From Mobilitalea torta (GTDB lineage: Bacteria > Bacillota > Clostridia > Lachnospirales > Lachnospiraceae), in contig NZ_JBNPXH010000003.1 in NCBI RefSeq assembly GCF_050433395.1, positions 186,001 to 250,000 on the forward strand: a stretch of DNA of 64,000 nt. The letters run 5' to 3'. Made by a program: the position numbers and the translations under genes. Positions 1-8,580 of the stretch are shown here, in pieces (positions within the stretch are counted from its first letter, which is position 1; each line of letters begins with the position of its first letter). The notes beneath the pieces were generated by a model. It saw only the letters and a program-made list of their open reading frames with translations, ran no database searches and was not told where the DNA came from.

Positions 1-972
1 TCGATTATAAAGGATATAGAACGCGGATACATAGATTATATCAAAGAAGCTATGATTATGAATCCGGACATGAGAATCGTTGCATCTGTTTGGAGCCCTC
101 CGGCCTGGATGAAAACAAATGAAAGTCTTATAAATGGCGGTAGTGTAAAAAAAGAATGCTATCAGGTGCTGGCACAATATTATGCGAAATCAGTGGAAGG
201 TTATGAGGAACAAGGGATTCCCATTCATGCAATAACCATTCAAAATGAGCCTGATGTAGTACAAGCATATCCGACTACCGCATATACCGGAGAAGAACAT
301 AAAGAATTTTTAAAAGTAATCCATGGAGTATTTAAGAGTAAAGGTTTAAAAACAGAAATATGGATCATGGATACAAATTTCTTTAGCGCTAAGGAATATG
401 CCTGGCCGATCTTAAATGATACGGAAACTATCCATATGATTGACGGTGTAGCATTTCATGATTATGGAGGAGAACCTGATGTAATGGGAGAGATAAAAAA
501 AGCCTTCCCGGATAAATCAATGCATCTAACAGAGCGCTCCACCTATAATATATCAGGGGCGGATCGGATCATTCAATATTTTAGAAATGGTGCAGAGACA
601 TATAACGCATGGCTTGTTTTCCTGGATGAAAGAGGGGAACCAGCTTTGGGACCGCTCGATGGAGCAAATCCCCCTCAACCAATTCGTGCTCCGCATGGAA
701 ATAATGATGATTGGTACTGTACAGTTGATTATTACTTCTACTGTCAGATTTCCAAGTATGTACAAAGAGGAGCGCGGGTAATTGAAAGTTGCTATGGCAG
801 TAAAGATACAGTGACTAATATAGCTTTTCTAAATCCGGACGGAAGTATCGTGGTTTATGTTGTAAACCAAACAAAACAGAGTCAAGGCTTTACTATTAAA
901 ACAGCAGATGTGATCTTTTCTGATGAACTTCCTCCGGAGACCGCTGGATCCTATCTCTGCGGAAGAAGGTAA
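1..972 (+). CDS. GH30-family glycoside hydrolase, 5' end outside window
   Basis: The reading frame is open from base 1, so the start and the N-terminal part of the barrel lie outside the window; the first ATG at 52 is internal. Visible GH30 marks are WSPPAWMKTN, the acid/base glutamate in ITIQNEPDV (codon 247-249) and the nucleophile glutamate in HLTERST (codon 532-534), followed by the beta-sandwich side domain (NIAFLNPDGSIVVYVVNQT). GH30 enzymes are retaining beta-glycosidases (beta-glucosylceramidase, beta-1,6-glucanase, xylanase and others); the substrate cannot be chosen here. No secretion signal can be judged. The last 15 or so codons do not look like a GH30 end: the reading frame runs into a decayed solute-binding-protein gene, so the natural C-terminus has probably been replaced. 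Next gene is a GH78-like enzyme, fitting a plant or glycan degradation cluster. Confidence 0.85.
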   Translation, partial: SIIKDIERGYIDYIKEAMIMNPDMRIVASVWSPPAWMKTNESLINGGSVKKECYQVLAQYYAKSVEGYEEQGIPIHAITIQNEPDVVQAYPTTAYTGEEHKEFLKVIHGVFKSKGLKTEIWIMDTNFFSAKEYAWPILNDTETIHMIDGVAFHDYGGEPDVMGEIKKAFPDKSMHLTERSTYNISGADRIIQYFRNGAETYNAWLVFLDERGEPALGPLDGANPPQPIRAPHGNNDDWYCTVDYYFYCQISKYVQRGARVIESCYGSKDTVTNIAFLNPDGSIVVYVVNQTKQSQGFTIKTADVIFSDELPPETAGSYLCGRR

Positions 973-1285
973 ACATTATAAATGATTTTAAAGAAGGGAT
1001 TATAACTGGGCTCGTGATGAAGAGTCTGCAAAAAATGTAGCTTATATATTAGATAAAGGGGTTAGTATTATTAATCCGATCAAAGCCTTTTCTGGTGTTG
1101 AGGGTACAATGAATAATATGTTTACTGAAATTAAAGATGGTACATCTACACCTTAGACAGCAATTGAAAAATATCAATCACAGATTGATACAGCCTTGGC
1201 TGATATCATCTCTCATGATTATGATGCAGATATGCAGGCGATTGTTGATGCAGCCGCAGAAGCAGAAGCTACACCCACTCCCTAA
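941..1285 (+). pseudogene. Relic of sugar ABC transporter solute-binding protein (C-terminal part)
   Basis: In the frame offset by one from the GH30 gene the sequence reads PLDPISAEEGKHYK and then a TGA at 983-985. After a further disruption the same frame, from about 1001, reads NYNWARDEESAKNVAY and on through TMNNMFTEIKDGTSTP, an in-frame TAG at 1154-1156, then AIEKYQSQIDTALADI, ending in TAA at 1283-1285. This is the usual tail of a family 1 extracellular sugar-binding protein (the segment 'IKDGTSTP-x-AIEKYQSQID' is typical). There is no start codon and there are at least two stops, so it is not a functional gene. The upstream part of the binding protein is missing and GH30 sequence is joined directly to it. 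The call rests on motif recognition only. Confidence 0.7.
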
Positions 1286-1294
1286 TAACTGATA

Positions 1295-1330
1295 GCATAT
1301 GCCAGGGTACTTAAAGCCCTGGCATTATGC
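1295..1330 (+). terminator. Hairpin after the binding-protein relic
   Basis: GCATA-TGCCAGGG at 1295-1307 pairs with CCCTGGCA-T-TATGC at 1317-1330, a 13-bp stem with one bulge and a 9-nt loop. There is no T-tract after it, so termination strength is uncertain. It sits ten bases after the relic's stop codon, as a terminator of the lost operon would. Confidence 0.5.
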
Positions 1331-1413
1331 ACATTAGATAGAAGAAGTGCATAAAACAGAGATTATCTAATAATAAAGTAGAATTTACCCAAAAGAATGG
1401 AGCATAAATAATC

Positions 1414-1444
1414 AATAGTGCAAAATATCACATTTTTCACTATT
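1414..1444 (+). promoter_or_regulatory. Inverted repeat upstream of the GH78-like gene
   Basis: AATAGTG (1414-1420) and CACTATT (1438-1444) form a perfect 7-bp inverted repeat, with AAAA/TTTT extending it inward. It lies about 40 bases before the ATG at 1486, so it could be an operator or a 5' leader hairpin. No regulator gene is visible beside it. The start at 1486 has a good AAGAGGTGG ribosome binding site. Confidence 0.35.
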
Positions 1445-1485
1445 AGAGTCAAAATAATTTTAGTCTTTAATCAAGAGGTGGACTT

Positions 1486-3444
1486 ATGAATAATAAAGCA
1501 AAATGGATCTGGTATCCCGGCGATTATGAAATACATCATCATCTAAAATTAAATTTACGTAGAGAAGAAAGAGGCTTTCAATGGCCTGCCTATTGGAAAC
1601 TGGATGATTGCTGTCATAGCATTCGTTTTAGACGAGAAATTACTATAAATCAGGAAGAAGTTATAACGGCATATGCCCATGAAGTAGGCTATATAGCGGT
1701 GGATGGAAGGAAATATGCTTTTGGGACAAAAATAAAGATAGGACCTGGAACACATCTGATTGAAGCTGTAACAGCTAGTATACAGGGATTACCTTGCCTG
1801 TTTGTGGAAGGGAATGAAATAAATAGTGATGAAAATTGGAAAGTTGATGATTATAGTAATAACTGGTTGAAGGTTGGCAGCAGTAATGCTTATACAAAAT
1901 ATGATTCAGATCCTGAGATTTTTCCGTTCCAATTGGAGCAGATTACACTTGTTGATGTGAAGGTTATATCCGGGAATATGTTATATGATTTTGGAAAGCA
2001 AACCTTTGCTTCACTGCTTTTTAACGAAATTAAGAGACCGATCACGATTTATTATGGAGAATCAGAAATTGAAGCACTAGAGATAGAGAATACCTATCTC
2101 TGGGAAGCAATAGAACCGCAGGATAAGCCCTACTGTTGTGTTCCTCGTGCATTTCGTTACCTGTATATAAAAGGAGAGGAACAAGATTTTACGGTATGGT
2201 ATGAATTGCTTGGATTAGAGACAAAAGCGGAGTTCTCTTCTGACGATGAACTCATCAATCAGATTTGGGATACAGCAGAATATACCTTCGCCTTAAATTG
2301 CAGAGAATTTTACCTTGATGGAATAAAAAGGGATCGATGGGTTTGGTCCGGAGATGCTTATCAAAGTATCTATATCAATCACTATCTGTTTTTTGACCCT
2401 GAGATAACAAAAAGGACCTTGATCGGTTTAAGAGGGAAAGATCCGATTGCGAGTCATATTAATACAATTGTAGATTACTCCTTTTACTGGATAATCAGTA
2501 TTGGTTTATATTATGAGGCTACTAAGGATACTTCTTTTATTGAATTTATCTATCCCCGTATGAAAACACTGATGGAATATTGTATTGCGCGTACCGATGA
2601 TGATATGTGGATGCGTGGTAAGGAAAATGATTGGATTTTCATTGATTGGGCAGAAATTGATAAGACAGGTGCGGTTTGTGCAGAGCAAATGTTATATTGT
2701 GAAGCGCTTCGTATAATATCTAAAATTGAAGCTTTGCTAGGTATGAAAAGCATTGAACATACGAGAAGATATCAATGGATGAAAAACGAAATTAATAATA
2801 AGTATTGGGATGAGGAAAAAGGTGCTTATATTGATAGCTTTGAATCAGGAAAACGTAATGTTACCCGCCATGCCAATATTTTTGCCATACGTTTTGGCTT
2901 TGCAGATGAGAATAAGCGTAGTAGCATAATAAAAAACGTAATATTAAATGACCAGATCCCTCAGATAATAACACCGTTCTTTAAATTTTTTGAGCTGGAA
3001 GCGATGTGTGAGATTGGCCAGTTTAATTATGTAACAGATCAAATGAAAAGCTACTGGGGAAGTATGCTAAAAATAGGTGCTACAACCTTCTGGGAAGAAT
3101 TTGATCCTAGTGTTACAGGTAAAGAAAAGTATAGTATGTATGGGGATCCCTTTGGAAAAAGTCTCTGTCATGCATGGGGAGCGAGCCCTATTTATCTTCT
3201 CGGCCGATTTTATTTTGGTGTTGCTCCGACTTCCGCCGGCTATGACACCTTTAAGATAAGTCCTAATCTGGGTGGCTTAAAGAGACTAAAAGGTAAGATG
3301 CCGGTAAAAGACGGTGAAATTATACTAGAAATGGATGAGGAAACAGTTACCGTATGTACCAATAAAGTGGGGGGGACCTTAGTAGTGAAAGGGATGGAAT
3401 ATCAATTAGAACCAAACGTTGTTTGTCGTATTGACTTGATTTAA
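1486..3444 (+). CDS. GH78-like alpha-L-rhamnosidase
   Basis: A 652-residue protein of the six-hairpin (alpha/alpha)6 glycosidase type. Key stretches are YLDGIKRDRWVWSGDAYQS, the position of the catalytic acid loop of GH78; WMRGKENDWIFIDWAEIDK; GATTFWEEFDPS, matching the TxWE(R/E)WD catalytic-base region; and SLCHAWGASPIYLLGRFYFG near the end. It is shorter than classical GH78 rhamnosidases (900 or more residues) because the N-terminal sandwich domains are reduced. No signal peptide, so it probably works in the cytoplasm on imported oligosaccharides. The acid-loop sequence (GIKRDR instead of the more common CPQRDER) puts it in a divergent subgroup, so activity on rhamnose is family-based inference. 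Confidence 0.75.
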   Translation: MNNKAKWIWYPGDYEIHHHLKLNLRREERGFQWPAYWKLDDCCHSIRFRREITINQEEVITAYAHEVGYIAVDGRKYAFGTKIKIGPGTHLIEAVTASIQGLPCLFVEGNEINSDENWKVDDYSNNWLKVGSSNAYTKYDSDPEIFPFQLEQITLVDVKVISGNMLYDFGKQTFASLLFNEIKRPITIYYGESEIEALEIENTYLWEAIEPQDKPYCCVPRAFRYLYIKGEEQDFTVWYELLGLETKAEFSSDDELINQIWDTAEYTFALNCREFYLDGIKRDRWVWSGDAYQSIYINHYLFFDPEITKRTLIGLRGKDPIASHINTIVDYSFYWIISIGLYYEATKDTSFIEFIYPRMKTLMEYCIARTDDDMWMRGKENDWIFIDWAEIDKTGAVCAEQMLYCEALRIISKIEALLGMKSIEHTRRYQWMKNEINNKYWDEEKGAYIDSFESGKRNVTRHANIFAIRFGFADENKRSSIIKNVILNDQIPQIITPFFKFFELEAMCEIGQFNYVTDQMKSYWGSMLKIGATTFWEEFDPSVTGKEKYSMYGDPFGKSLCHAWGASPIYLLGRFYFGVAPTSAGYDTFKISPNLGGLKRLKGKMPVKDGEIILEMDEETVTVCTNKVGGTLVVKGMEYQLEPNVVCRIDLI

Positions 3445-3496
3445 TTCCAATATTAGTCTAATAAATCTGTACAGTCAAAAGTTTTGTAACCCTAAG

Positions 3497-3539
3497 AAGC
3501 CTTCCTCTCATTTGAAATATCAGGCTTTTCCTGCTTACT
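3497..3539 (+). terminator. Weak terminator candidate after the GH78-like gene
   Basis: AAGCCT at 3497-3502 pairs with AGGCTT at 3532-3537 and is followed by TT. The loop is long (29 nt), so the stem is weak. It is the only terminator-like element in the 197-base gap between 3444 and the pilus promoter. Confidence 0.3.
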
Positions 3540-3641
3540 TTGGATCTTGCTTTATCTTATTATCAGGAAGAAGGATATATACTAGAAGCAATGTAGAATT
3601 ATTTGTTGGCCAATTGGTTTTGCCATTGAATTTAGATAAGG

Positions 3642-3670
3642 TTGAAGAAAAGAATGAATAATGTTATAAT
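3642..3670 (+). promoter_or_regulatory. Sigma-A promoter of the pilus operon
   Basis: TTGAAG at 3642-3647 and TATAAT at 3665-3670 are separated by exactly 17 bases, predicting a transcription start near 3677. The pilC frame happens to be open back through this promoter, which argues that TTG 3642 is the -35 box and not a start codon. Confidence 0.7.
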
Positions 3671-3704
3671 ATGTTATATTTTACGAAAGCATGGAGGGAT
3701 GGGG

Positions 3705-4763
3705 TTGAAAAATAGAAGTGTCAAAGCCAAAAGATTCTCTTCGGATGAAATATCAATATTCTGCGATCATATCGCAACACTGCTGGGCAGTGGCATATCC
3801 CTGTATGAAGGGGTTTCTGTCCTATGCGGTGAGACGGAGGAAGGACATACCAAAGCCGTTCTCCATGAAATAGAGATGAGCCTGCAAGCCAGGATGAGCC
3901 TGTCCCGGGCCATTGGCAAGACAGGGGCTTTTCCGGAATATATGGTTCATATGGTGAGTGTGGGAGAGGCGTCCGGCAGCATAGAGCAGGTGATGCACTC
4001 TCTGTCGGCTTATTATGAGAGGGAGGGCAGGGTGAAGGCAGGCATTCGAAGTGCGGTGACTTATCCGGCAATCCTTTTTCTGATTATTGCAGTGATTTTA
4101 TGGGCGCTGGTTTTTCGGATACTGCCTTTGTTTGAAACGATGTATCAGGAGCTGAGCGCGGAGGTTGAGAGCACCTCCGGCAGCTTAATGTCCTTTGGTG
4201 TAAATGCAGGAATTGCAGCCGCTGTCCTTGTCGGGGTGCTGGCGTTCGTTACACTCCTTCTTCTCCTTGTCTACCGCACGAAACGGGGTGCGAGGCTGAT
4301 AAAAGACGTAGTGTACAAGTTCCCGGCGACGAAGGGGTTGGCCGGGCGGATCTCCGTGGGAAGATTTATTTCTTCCATGGCCTTGATGCTTCCATCCGGT
4401 ATGGATACCATAAAAGCCCTTGATTTGGCCATGGAAACCATGGATAATCCGGCGGTTCTGGCAAAGGTAAAGGAATGCAGGGAGCTTGCAGGGAAGGGGC
4501 ACCCCTTGGAGGATGCGATACAGCAGTCGAAGCTAGTCACCGGAATGGACAGGACCATTATTCTTGTGGCGGCAAAGAGCGGCAATCTGGATTCGGCATT
4601 TATCAAGCTGGGCGAACGTTATAATAACGAGGCTTCCGCCCTGCTGAATAAAGCCGCTGCCTATATTGAGACAGTGCTGGTGGTGTTTTTAGCGTTATTG
4701 ATCGGATTTGTATTGCTGTCTGTCATGCTGCCGCTGATGAATATTATCTCCTTCATCGGATAA
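3705..4763 (+). CDS. pilC: Type II secretion/type IV pilus inner-membrane platform protein (GspF/PilC)
   Basis: About 352 residues with the two-fold GspF/PilC plan: a cytoplasmic helical domain (FCDHIATLLGSGISLYEGV), a membrane segment (AVTYPAILFLIIAVILWALV), a central membrane segment (AAAVLVGVLAFVTLLLLLV), a second F domain (GRFISSMALMLPSGMDTIKALDLAM) and a C-terminal membrane segment ending LSVMLPLMNIISFIG. It anchors pilus assembly and links the ATPase to pilin extraction. Start: the frame opens upstream, but a promoter occupies 3642-3670; GGAGGG at 3693-3698 is well spaced for TTG 3705 and too close for ATG 3699, so TTG is preferred with ATG 3699 as the alternative. First gene of a co-directional operon reaching 8580. 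Confidence 0.9.
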   Translation: MKNRSVKAKRFSSDEISIFCDHIATLLGSGISLYEGVSVLCGETEEGHTKAVLHEIEMSLQARMSLSRAIGKTGAFPEYMVHMVSVGEASGSIEQVMHSLSAYYEREGRVKAGIRSAVTYPAILFLIIAVILWALVFRILPLFETMYQELSAEVESTSGSLMSFGVNAGIAAAVLVGVLAFVTLLLLLVYRTKRGARLIKDVVYKFPATKGLAGRISVGRFISSMALMLPSGMDTIKALDLAMETMDNPAVLAKVKECRELAGKGHPLEDAIQQSKLVTGMDRTIILVAAKSGNLDSAFIKLGERYNNEASALLNKAAAYIETVLVVFLALLIGFVLLSVMLPLMNIISFIG

Positions 4764-4776
4764 CGCAGGTTAGGGG

Positions 4777-5112
4777 ATGGGTGTTGTCATGAAGAAACGA
4801 AAAGTGAGAAAATTGAAATATTTCCGAGGCAGTGTCCTGGCAAGTGTTGGAATAGCGGTCCTGGTGCTGGCGCTTTTTTGGGGAGGAATCAACCGGATTG
4901 ACGATATCAGCAGGAAGCAGGAGCTGCTCCTGACGGAGCAGGCCGTCCGTAAGGCCGCGATTCAGTGCTATGCCGTTGAAGGAATATATCCTGCCCGGTT
5001 ATCCTATCTGGAAGAGAACTATTATCTAAGGATAGATTCCGATCATTATTATGTTAGTTATAATTGCGTTTCATCGAATTTTATGCCCGATATCGAAGTA
5101 TTTGAGCGATAG
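4777..5112 (+). CDS. Small single-pass membrane protein of the pilus operon
   Basis: A 111-residue protein with a basic N-terminus (KKRKVRKLKYF), one membrane helix (ASVGIAVLVLALFWGGI) and a short extracytoplasmic part with YAVEGIYPARLSYLEENYYL. That pattern (a helix, then a region like 'CYAVEGxYPxxLxYLxxNY') is seen in minor pilin-like proteins of clostridial pilus operons. It lacks a recognisable prepilin peptidase site. ATG 4777 or the internal ATG 4789 may be the start. Placed 13 bases after pilC, it is presumably an accessory or minor-pilin component; the exact role is unknown. Confidence 0.65.
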   Translation: MGVVMKKRKVRKLKYFRGSVLASVGIAVLVLALFWGGINRIDDISRKQELLLTEQAVRKAAIQCYAVEGIYPARLSYLEENYYLRIDSDHYYVSYNCVSSNFMPDIEVFER

Positions 5113-5159
5113 GCGCAAGAGAATGGATGTGGATTGAAAATCAGAAGGGAGGATGGAAT

Positions 5160-5672
5160 ATGGATAAACATCAAAAGGTCTGGACAGCGAAGCTGCTCAG
5201 TGTTCTTCTTATTATTGGTGTGTTTATCCTGACTTCTCTCCTGCTGGTTACGGTGGGTATCGGGGCATATAAGAATATTGTACTGGTGACGAATGATAAT
5301 TTCCAGCTTCGGACCTCCCTGTCCTATGTTGCTACGAAAGTACGGCAGTCGGATACCTCCGATTCCGTGAACATGGAAGAAAAGGAAGGGGTGCCCGTTC
5401 TGGTTCTGGGTGAGGAGATCGAGGGTGCCCGGTATGAAACCCTGATCTATCATTATAAAGGATATCTATGTGAGCTTTACAGGGAAGCCGGAATGGATTA
5501 TGAGCTTAGCTACGGAGTTCCGGCCATTGAGATAGAAGAGTTCCGGATTAAGCTGACAGAGGACGGCTATCTGCAGCTTACGGCTCGGAATAAAGCAGGT
5601 GAAACGGAGGAACGATTGCTTTGTCCCAGGTCTGGGAGCGGGCCTGTGGGGGAGGTAAGCTATGGAAATTGA
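5160..5672 (+). CDS. DUF4860-like membrane-anchored pilus operon protein
   Basis: About 170 residues: a cytoplasmic tail, a membrane helix (LLSVLLIIGVFILTSLLLVTVGIGAY) and an extracytoplasmic domain with FQLRTSLSYVATKVRQSD and LCELYREAGMDYELSYGVPAI. It resembles the DUF4860 group found beside type IV pilus genes in Lachnospiraceae, recalled from family knowledge and not searched. AGAAGGGAGG at 5143-5152 is seven bases from ATG 5160, which decides the start against the upstream ATG 5127. The 3' end overlaps the next gene by 11 bases, so the two are probably translationally coupled. Confidence 0.65.
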   Translation: MDKHQKVWTAKLLSVLLIIGVFILTSLLLVTVGIGAYKNIVLVTNDNFQLRTSLSYVATKVRQSDTSDSVNMEEKEGVPVLVLGEEIEGARYETLIYHYKGYLCELYREAGMDYELSYGVPAIEIEEFRIKLTEDGYLQLTARNKAGETEERLLCPRSGSGPVGEVSYGN

Positions 5673-6129
5673 AAAAACCTCAAGAACATTTCGAATTGTT
5701 ATGATTGAATTTGTCCTGATGCTGGGTGTGTTTGCAGCAATGAGTGTCATAATCGTCAGAATATTTCTCTCGGCAGATCACATGTCGAGGAGGGCGTTGG
5801 ATTACAGCAAAGCGGTCATTCAGGCGGAGAATATAGCAGAGCGGCTCAAGGGAAGCACTTCCTTTGAAACGGCGTTGGCGGATATGGGAATGGAGAAGAC
5901 GACCGACGAAGGTACCGGATTTTACCGTGGGTATTATCAACAGGATTGGGAGCAGTCCGATAATACAGGTATCTATGAAATTACGGTTTATCTTGAACGG
6001 GTGGCCGGCAGCGCCGGGCATCTGGAAAAAGCGAGAATTACAGCATCCAGGGTGAAAGAGCGCACCGGCAGTGAAGAGGATTTGAATAGCCTGTGCAGGC
6101 TGAGTGTCAGTAAATTCATTCCGGACTGA
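5662..6129 (+). CDS. Pilin-like protein with N-terminal hydrophobic helix
   Basis: A 155-residue protein. A short basic leader (EIEKTSRTFRIVM) precedes a long hydrophobic helix (IEFVLMLGVFAAMSVIIVRIFL), and then SYSKAVIQAENIAERL-type helix sequence as in pseudopilins; the rest is soluble. A canonical GFTLxE prepilin site is absent, so processing is doubtful. GGGGGAGG lies directly upstream of ATG 5662, inside the previous gene. The likely role is a minor pilin or assembly primer, by position and topology only. Confidence 0.6.
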   Translation: MEIEKTSRTFRIVMIEFVLMLGVFAAMSVIIVRIFLSADHMSRRALDYSKAVIQAENIAERLKGSTSFETALADMGMEKTTDEGTGFYRGYYQQDWEQSDNTGIYEITVYLERVAGSAGHLEKARITASRVKERTGSEEDLNSLCRLSVSKFIPD

Positions 6130-6175
6130 TGGTTGTTATTCCGGCTTGAGAGGTTGATGGAAAGGAGGCGCAGAT

Positions 6176-6664
6176 ATGAGCGGCAGGGGAAGTATTCGGA
6201 TAAATATTGGCGGGACCTCCATTATTGTAATACTGCTGGTGATTTTATTGACGATTTTCGGAGTGCTGTCGGTCCGTACCTCCTATCATGAGTTGAAGCT
6301 GTCAGAAAAAACGGCGGCCAGGGCGGAGGAATATTATCTTGCGGATTCGAAAGCAGAAGAGCTATTGATGGTGCTTAATGAGCTTCTTGTTCATCTTCAA
6401 TGGAATGGTTCTCCGGAGCAGTGGGAGAAGCTGGAGACCATGGCCTCAGAACTGGAAGGGGTTACACAGGTACAGCAGCAGGAAGGGCTTGTTACATATG
6501 AGGTTGCAATGAATAATGCTTCCTCCCTTAAGGTAGAGGTATCTCCCGGGATGAAGGACTCCGGACCGTATTTGTCCATCATCAGCTGGAAAATGGTAAC
6601 GAAGGAGCAGGGGGAATATGATTCGGAGGGAATCGAGATCTGGGATGGTACATTTGATGAATGA
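6176..6664 (+). CDS. PilX-like or minor-pilin-like membrane protein
   Basis: A 162-residue protein with the N-terminal stretch INIGGTSIIVILLVILLTIFGVLS followed by a helical region (ELKLSEKTAARAEEYYLADSKAEELL) and a small C-terminal domain. The order matches PilX/PilV-like accessory proteins of pilus clusters, where a single N-terminal helix anchors a periplasm-facing domain. A strong GGAAAGGAGG site precedes ATG 6176. It is 11 bases from pilT. No known catalytic motif was seen. Confidence 0.6.
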   Translation: MSGRGSIRINIGGTSIIVILLVILLTIFGVLSVRTSYHELKLSEKTAARAEEYYLADSKAEELLMVLNELLVHLQWNGSPEQWEKLETMASELEGVTQVQQQEGLVTYEVAMNNASSLKVEVSPGMKDSGPYLSIISWKMVTKEQGEYDSEGIEIWDGTFDE

Positions 6665-6675
6665 GGAGGTAGGCA

Positions 6676-7731
6676 ATGGAACTGAAAGATATTTTGTCGT
6701 CGGCGGTTGATCAGCATGCCTCTGATATTTTTCTCATTGCAGGAAGGCCGGTATCCTTTAAGATAAAAGGAATGATTATACAGCAGAGTGACTATCGCCT
6801 GAAGCCGGAGGATTCTCTTTCTCTTGTGAATGAGATGTATGCCATGTCCGGCGGCCGGGAGACGGAGCTGCGAAAAAGCGGCGATGATGACTTTGCGGTT
6901 GCCTTGGCCGGTGTAGGAAGATTCCGCGTGAATATATATAAGCAGAGAGGTACCTGGAGTGCGGTGCTGCGGGTGGTGGCCTTTCAGATGCCGGAGCTGG
7001 AGGAGATGGGAATACCCCAGGGCGTGATTGAGCTGGGCAGCCTGACTAAAGGACTGGTTCTGGTTACCGGTACGGCCGGGAGCGGAAAAAGCACTACCAT
7101 GACATACATCATTGACTATATCAATAAAAATAGAAATTGTCACATACTGACGCTGGAGGACCCGATTGAATATTTGCATAAGCATGGGAACAGCATTGTC
7201 AGCCAAAGAGAAATCGGCATCGATTCGCCCTCTTACAGTAAGGCATTGCGTGCGGCGATGCGGGAATCTCCGGATGTTATTTTCATCGGAGAGATGAGAG
7301 ATCATGAAACCATTGAGATTGCCATGACGGCGGCGGAGACGGGGCATCTGGTTTTTTCTACTCTGCACACCATCGGAGCGGCGAATACAATTGATCGGAT
7401 TATTGATGTTTTTCCTGCGAATCAGCAGATTCAGATTCGATTCCAGCTGTCCATGGTATTGAAAGCAATCGTATCGCAGCAGCTGTTGAAGGGAAGAGAC
7501 AGTCTGGTACCGGCATTTGAGGTATTGCAGGCGAACAATGCCGTCAAAGCGATGATCCGTGACGGGAAGGTGCATCAAATTGATTCTGTGATTTTAGCTG
7601 CTTCCCAGGGCGGGATGAAATCAATGGATCAAAGCATTCTTGAGCTGTACCAGGCAAATAAGATTGATGCGGATACAGCACTGACCCACTGTATCAACAT
7701 GGAAATGATGAAAAGGAACCTGATGGTGTAA
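6676..7731 (+). CDS. pilT: Type IV pilus ATPase PilT
   Basis: A 351-residue hexameric secretion ATPase of the PilT/VirB11 type, which works at the cytoplasmic face of the pilus machine. The features are in family order: the N-terminal domain with DQHASDIFLIAGRPV (residues 12-26), Walker A TGTAGSGKST (131-140), Asp box ILTLEDPIE (157-165), Walker B PDVIFIGEMRD (199-209) and His box TGHLVFSTLHT (222-232). Its length equals ordinary PilT. It is the only ATPase in this operon; no PilB, prepilin peptidase or major pilin is visible in the window, so it either drives retraction for a pilus encoded elsewhere or serves a minimal secretion-like machine. GAGGAGGT precedes the ATG. Confidence 0.92.
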   Translation: MELKDILSSAVDQHASDIFLIAGRPVSFKIKGMIIQQSDYRLKPEDSLSLVNEMYAMSGGRETELRKSGDDDFAVALAGVGRFRVNIYKQRGTWSAVLRVVAFQMPELEEMGIPQGVIELGSLTKGLVLVTGTAGSGKSTTMTYIIDYINKNRNCHILTLEDPIEYLHKHGNSIVSQREIGIDSPSYSKALRAAMRESPDVIFIGEMRDHETIEIAMTAAETGHLVFSTLHTIGAANTIDRIIDVFPANQQIQIRFQLSMVLKAIVSQQLLKGRDSLVPAFEVLQANNAVKAMIRDGKVHQIDSVILAASQGGMKSMDQSILELYQANKIDADTALTHCINMEMMKRNLMV

Positions 7732-7761
7732 TCGTTGATTTACGAAAGAAGGAGGCGCGAT

Positions 7762-8580
7762 ATGGAAAAAACAATAAAGAATACACTTCGCTGCGCAATG
7801 CTGCTTTTGTTTCTGTCGATATTGCTTCGTCTGCCTGCGGATAAGGCGATGGCATCTGAGCTTTTGAAGGATAATAAAAACGGAGTTCTGACCGTAAGCT
7901 ATGATAATACGGGTAATGCCAAGATGAAGATAGCCGTTATGAAAGATAACAAGAGCTATTATTATGACCTGGGTGAGGGCAAAAACAGCCTGGATATTCC
8001 GCTGACCATGGGGAACGGAACCTATACGATCCGAATCTGTAAGAACGTCACAGGCAACAAATACAGCGTGATTCAGAGCCAGGAGTTTAAGCTGGAGCTG
8101 GAGAATGAGGATGATGTTTATTTACATCCCAATATAATCGTAAATTATGATATGGATTATGATGCAATTGTCAAAGCCGGCCAGCTGACGAAGAAGTGCA
8201 AGACGGAGGCGGAGAAGGTTAAGGCGATCTATGATTATGTAGTGAAGAACTTTGACTATGATTATGACAAGGTAGATGACCTCCAGTCGGGATATATTCC
8301 GGATATTAAAATCGTGTACAAAAATAAAAAGGGCATATGCTATGATATCTCCGCCGTAATGGCATCCATGCTGCGCAGCCAGGGGATACGCGTGAGGCTG
8401 GTAACCGGATATACGCCCAATATATCCGAGTATCATGCCTGGAATGTGATTTATGACAGTAAAAAGGACAAATGGTACACCGTGGATGCGACCTATGATA
8501 TAGGAATGAGCGGAGCAAAGAAAAAGCCCAGTATGGTGAAGAAAGCAAGTGAATATAAGGATATTCGTTATCAGTATTAA
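7762..8580 (+). CDS. Secreted transglutaminase-like protein
   Basis: About 272 residues with a signal peptide (LRCAMLLLFLSILLRLPADKAMA) and a transglutaminase-like core. The Cys is in KGICYDISAVMASMLRSQGI, the His in SEYHAWNVIYD and the Asp in WYTVDATYD, giving a Cys-His-Asp triad. AGAAGGAGG fits ATG 7762, not the upstream TTG 7735. It begins about 30 bases after pilT and is probably the last gene of the pilus operon. Secreted proteins with this core can act as proteases or cross-linkers; a role in processing or cross-linking pilus or cell-surface proteins is inference from position. Confidence 0.8.
   Translation: MEKTIKNTLRCAMLLLFLSILLRLPADKAMASELLKDNKNGVLTVSYDNTGNAKMKIAVMKDNKSYYYDLGEGKNSLDIPLTMGNGTYTIRICKNVTGNKYSVIQSQEFKLELENEDDVYLHPNIIVNYDMDYDAIVKAGQLTKKCKTEAEKVKAIYDYVVKNFDYDYDKVDDLQSGYIPDIKIVYKNKKGICYDISAVMASMLRSQGIRVRLVTGYTPNISEYHAWNVIYDSKKDKWYTVDATYDIGMSGAKKKPSMVKKASEYKDIRYQY

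Noticed and set aside
3642..3704. Longer pilC start at TTG 3642
   Set aside because: This TTG belongs to a -35 box with a TATAAT 17 bases downstream, so transcription would begin after it; GGAGGG lies near 3693 instead.
6397..7578. 393-codon open frame on the minus strand opposite pilT and its neighbour
   Set aside because: It is antisense to two clear genes, lacks a ribosome binding site and family motifs, and follows from codon bias of the plus-strand genes.
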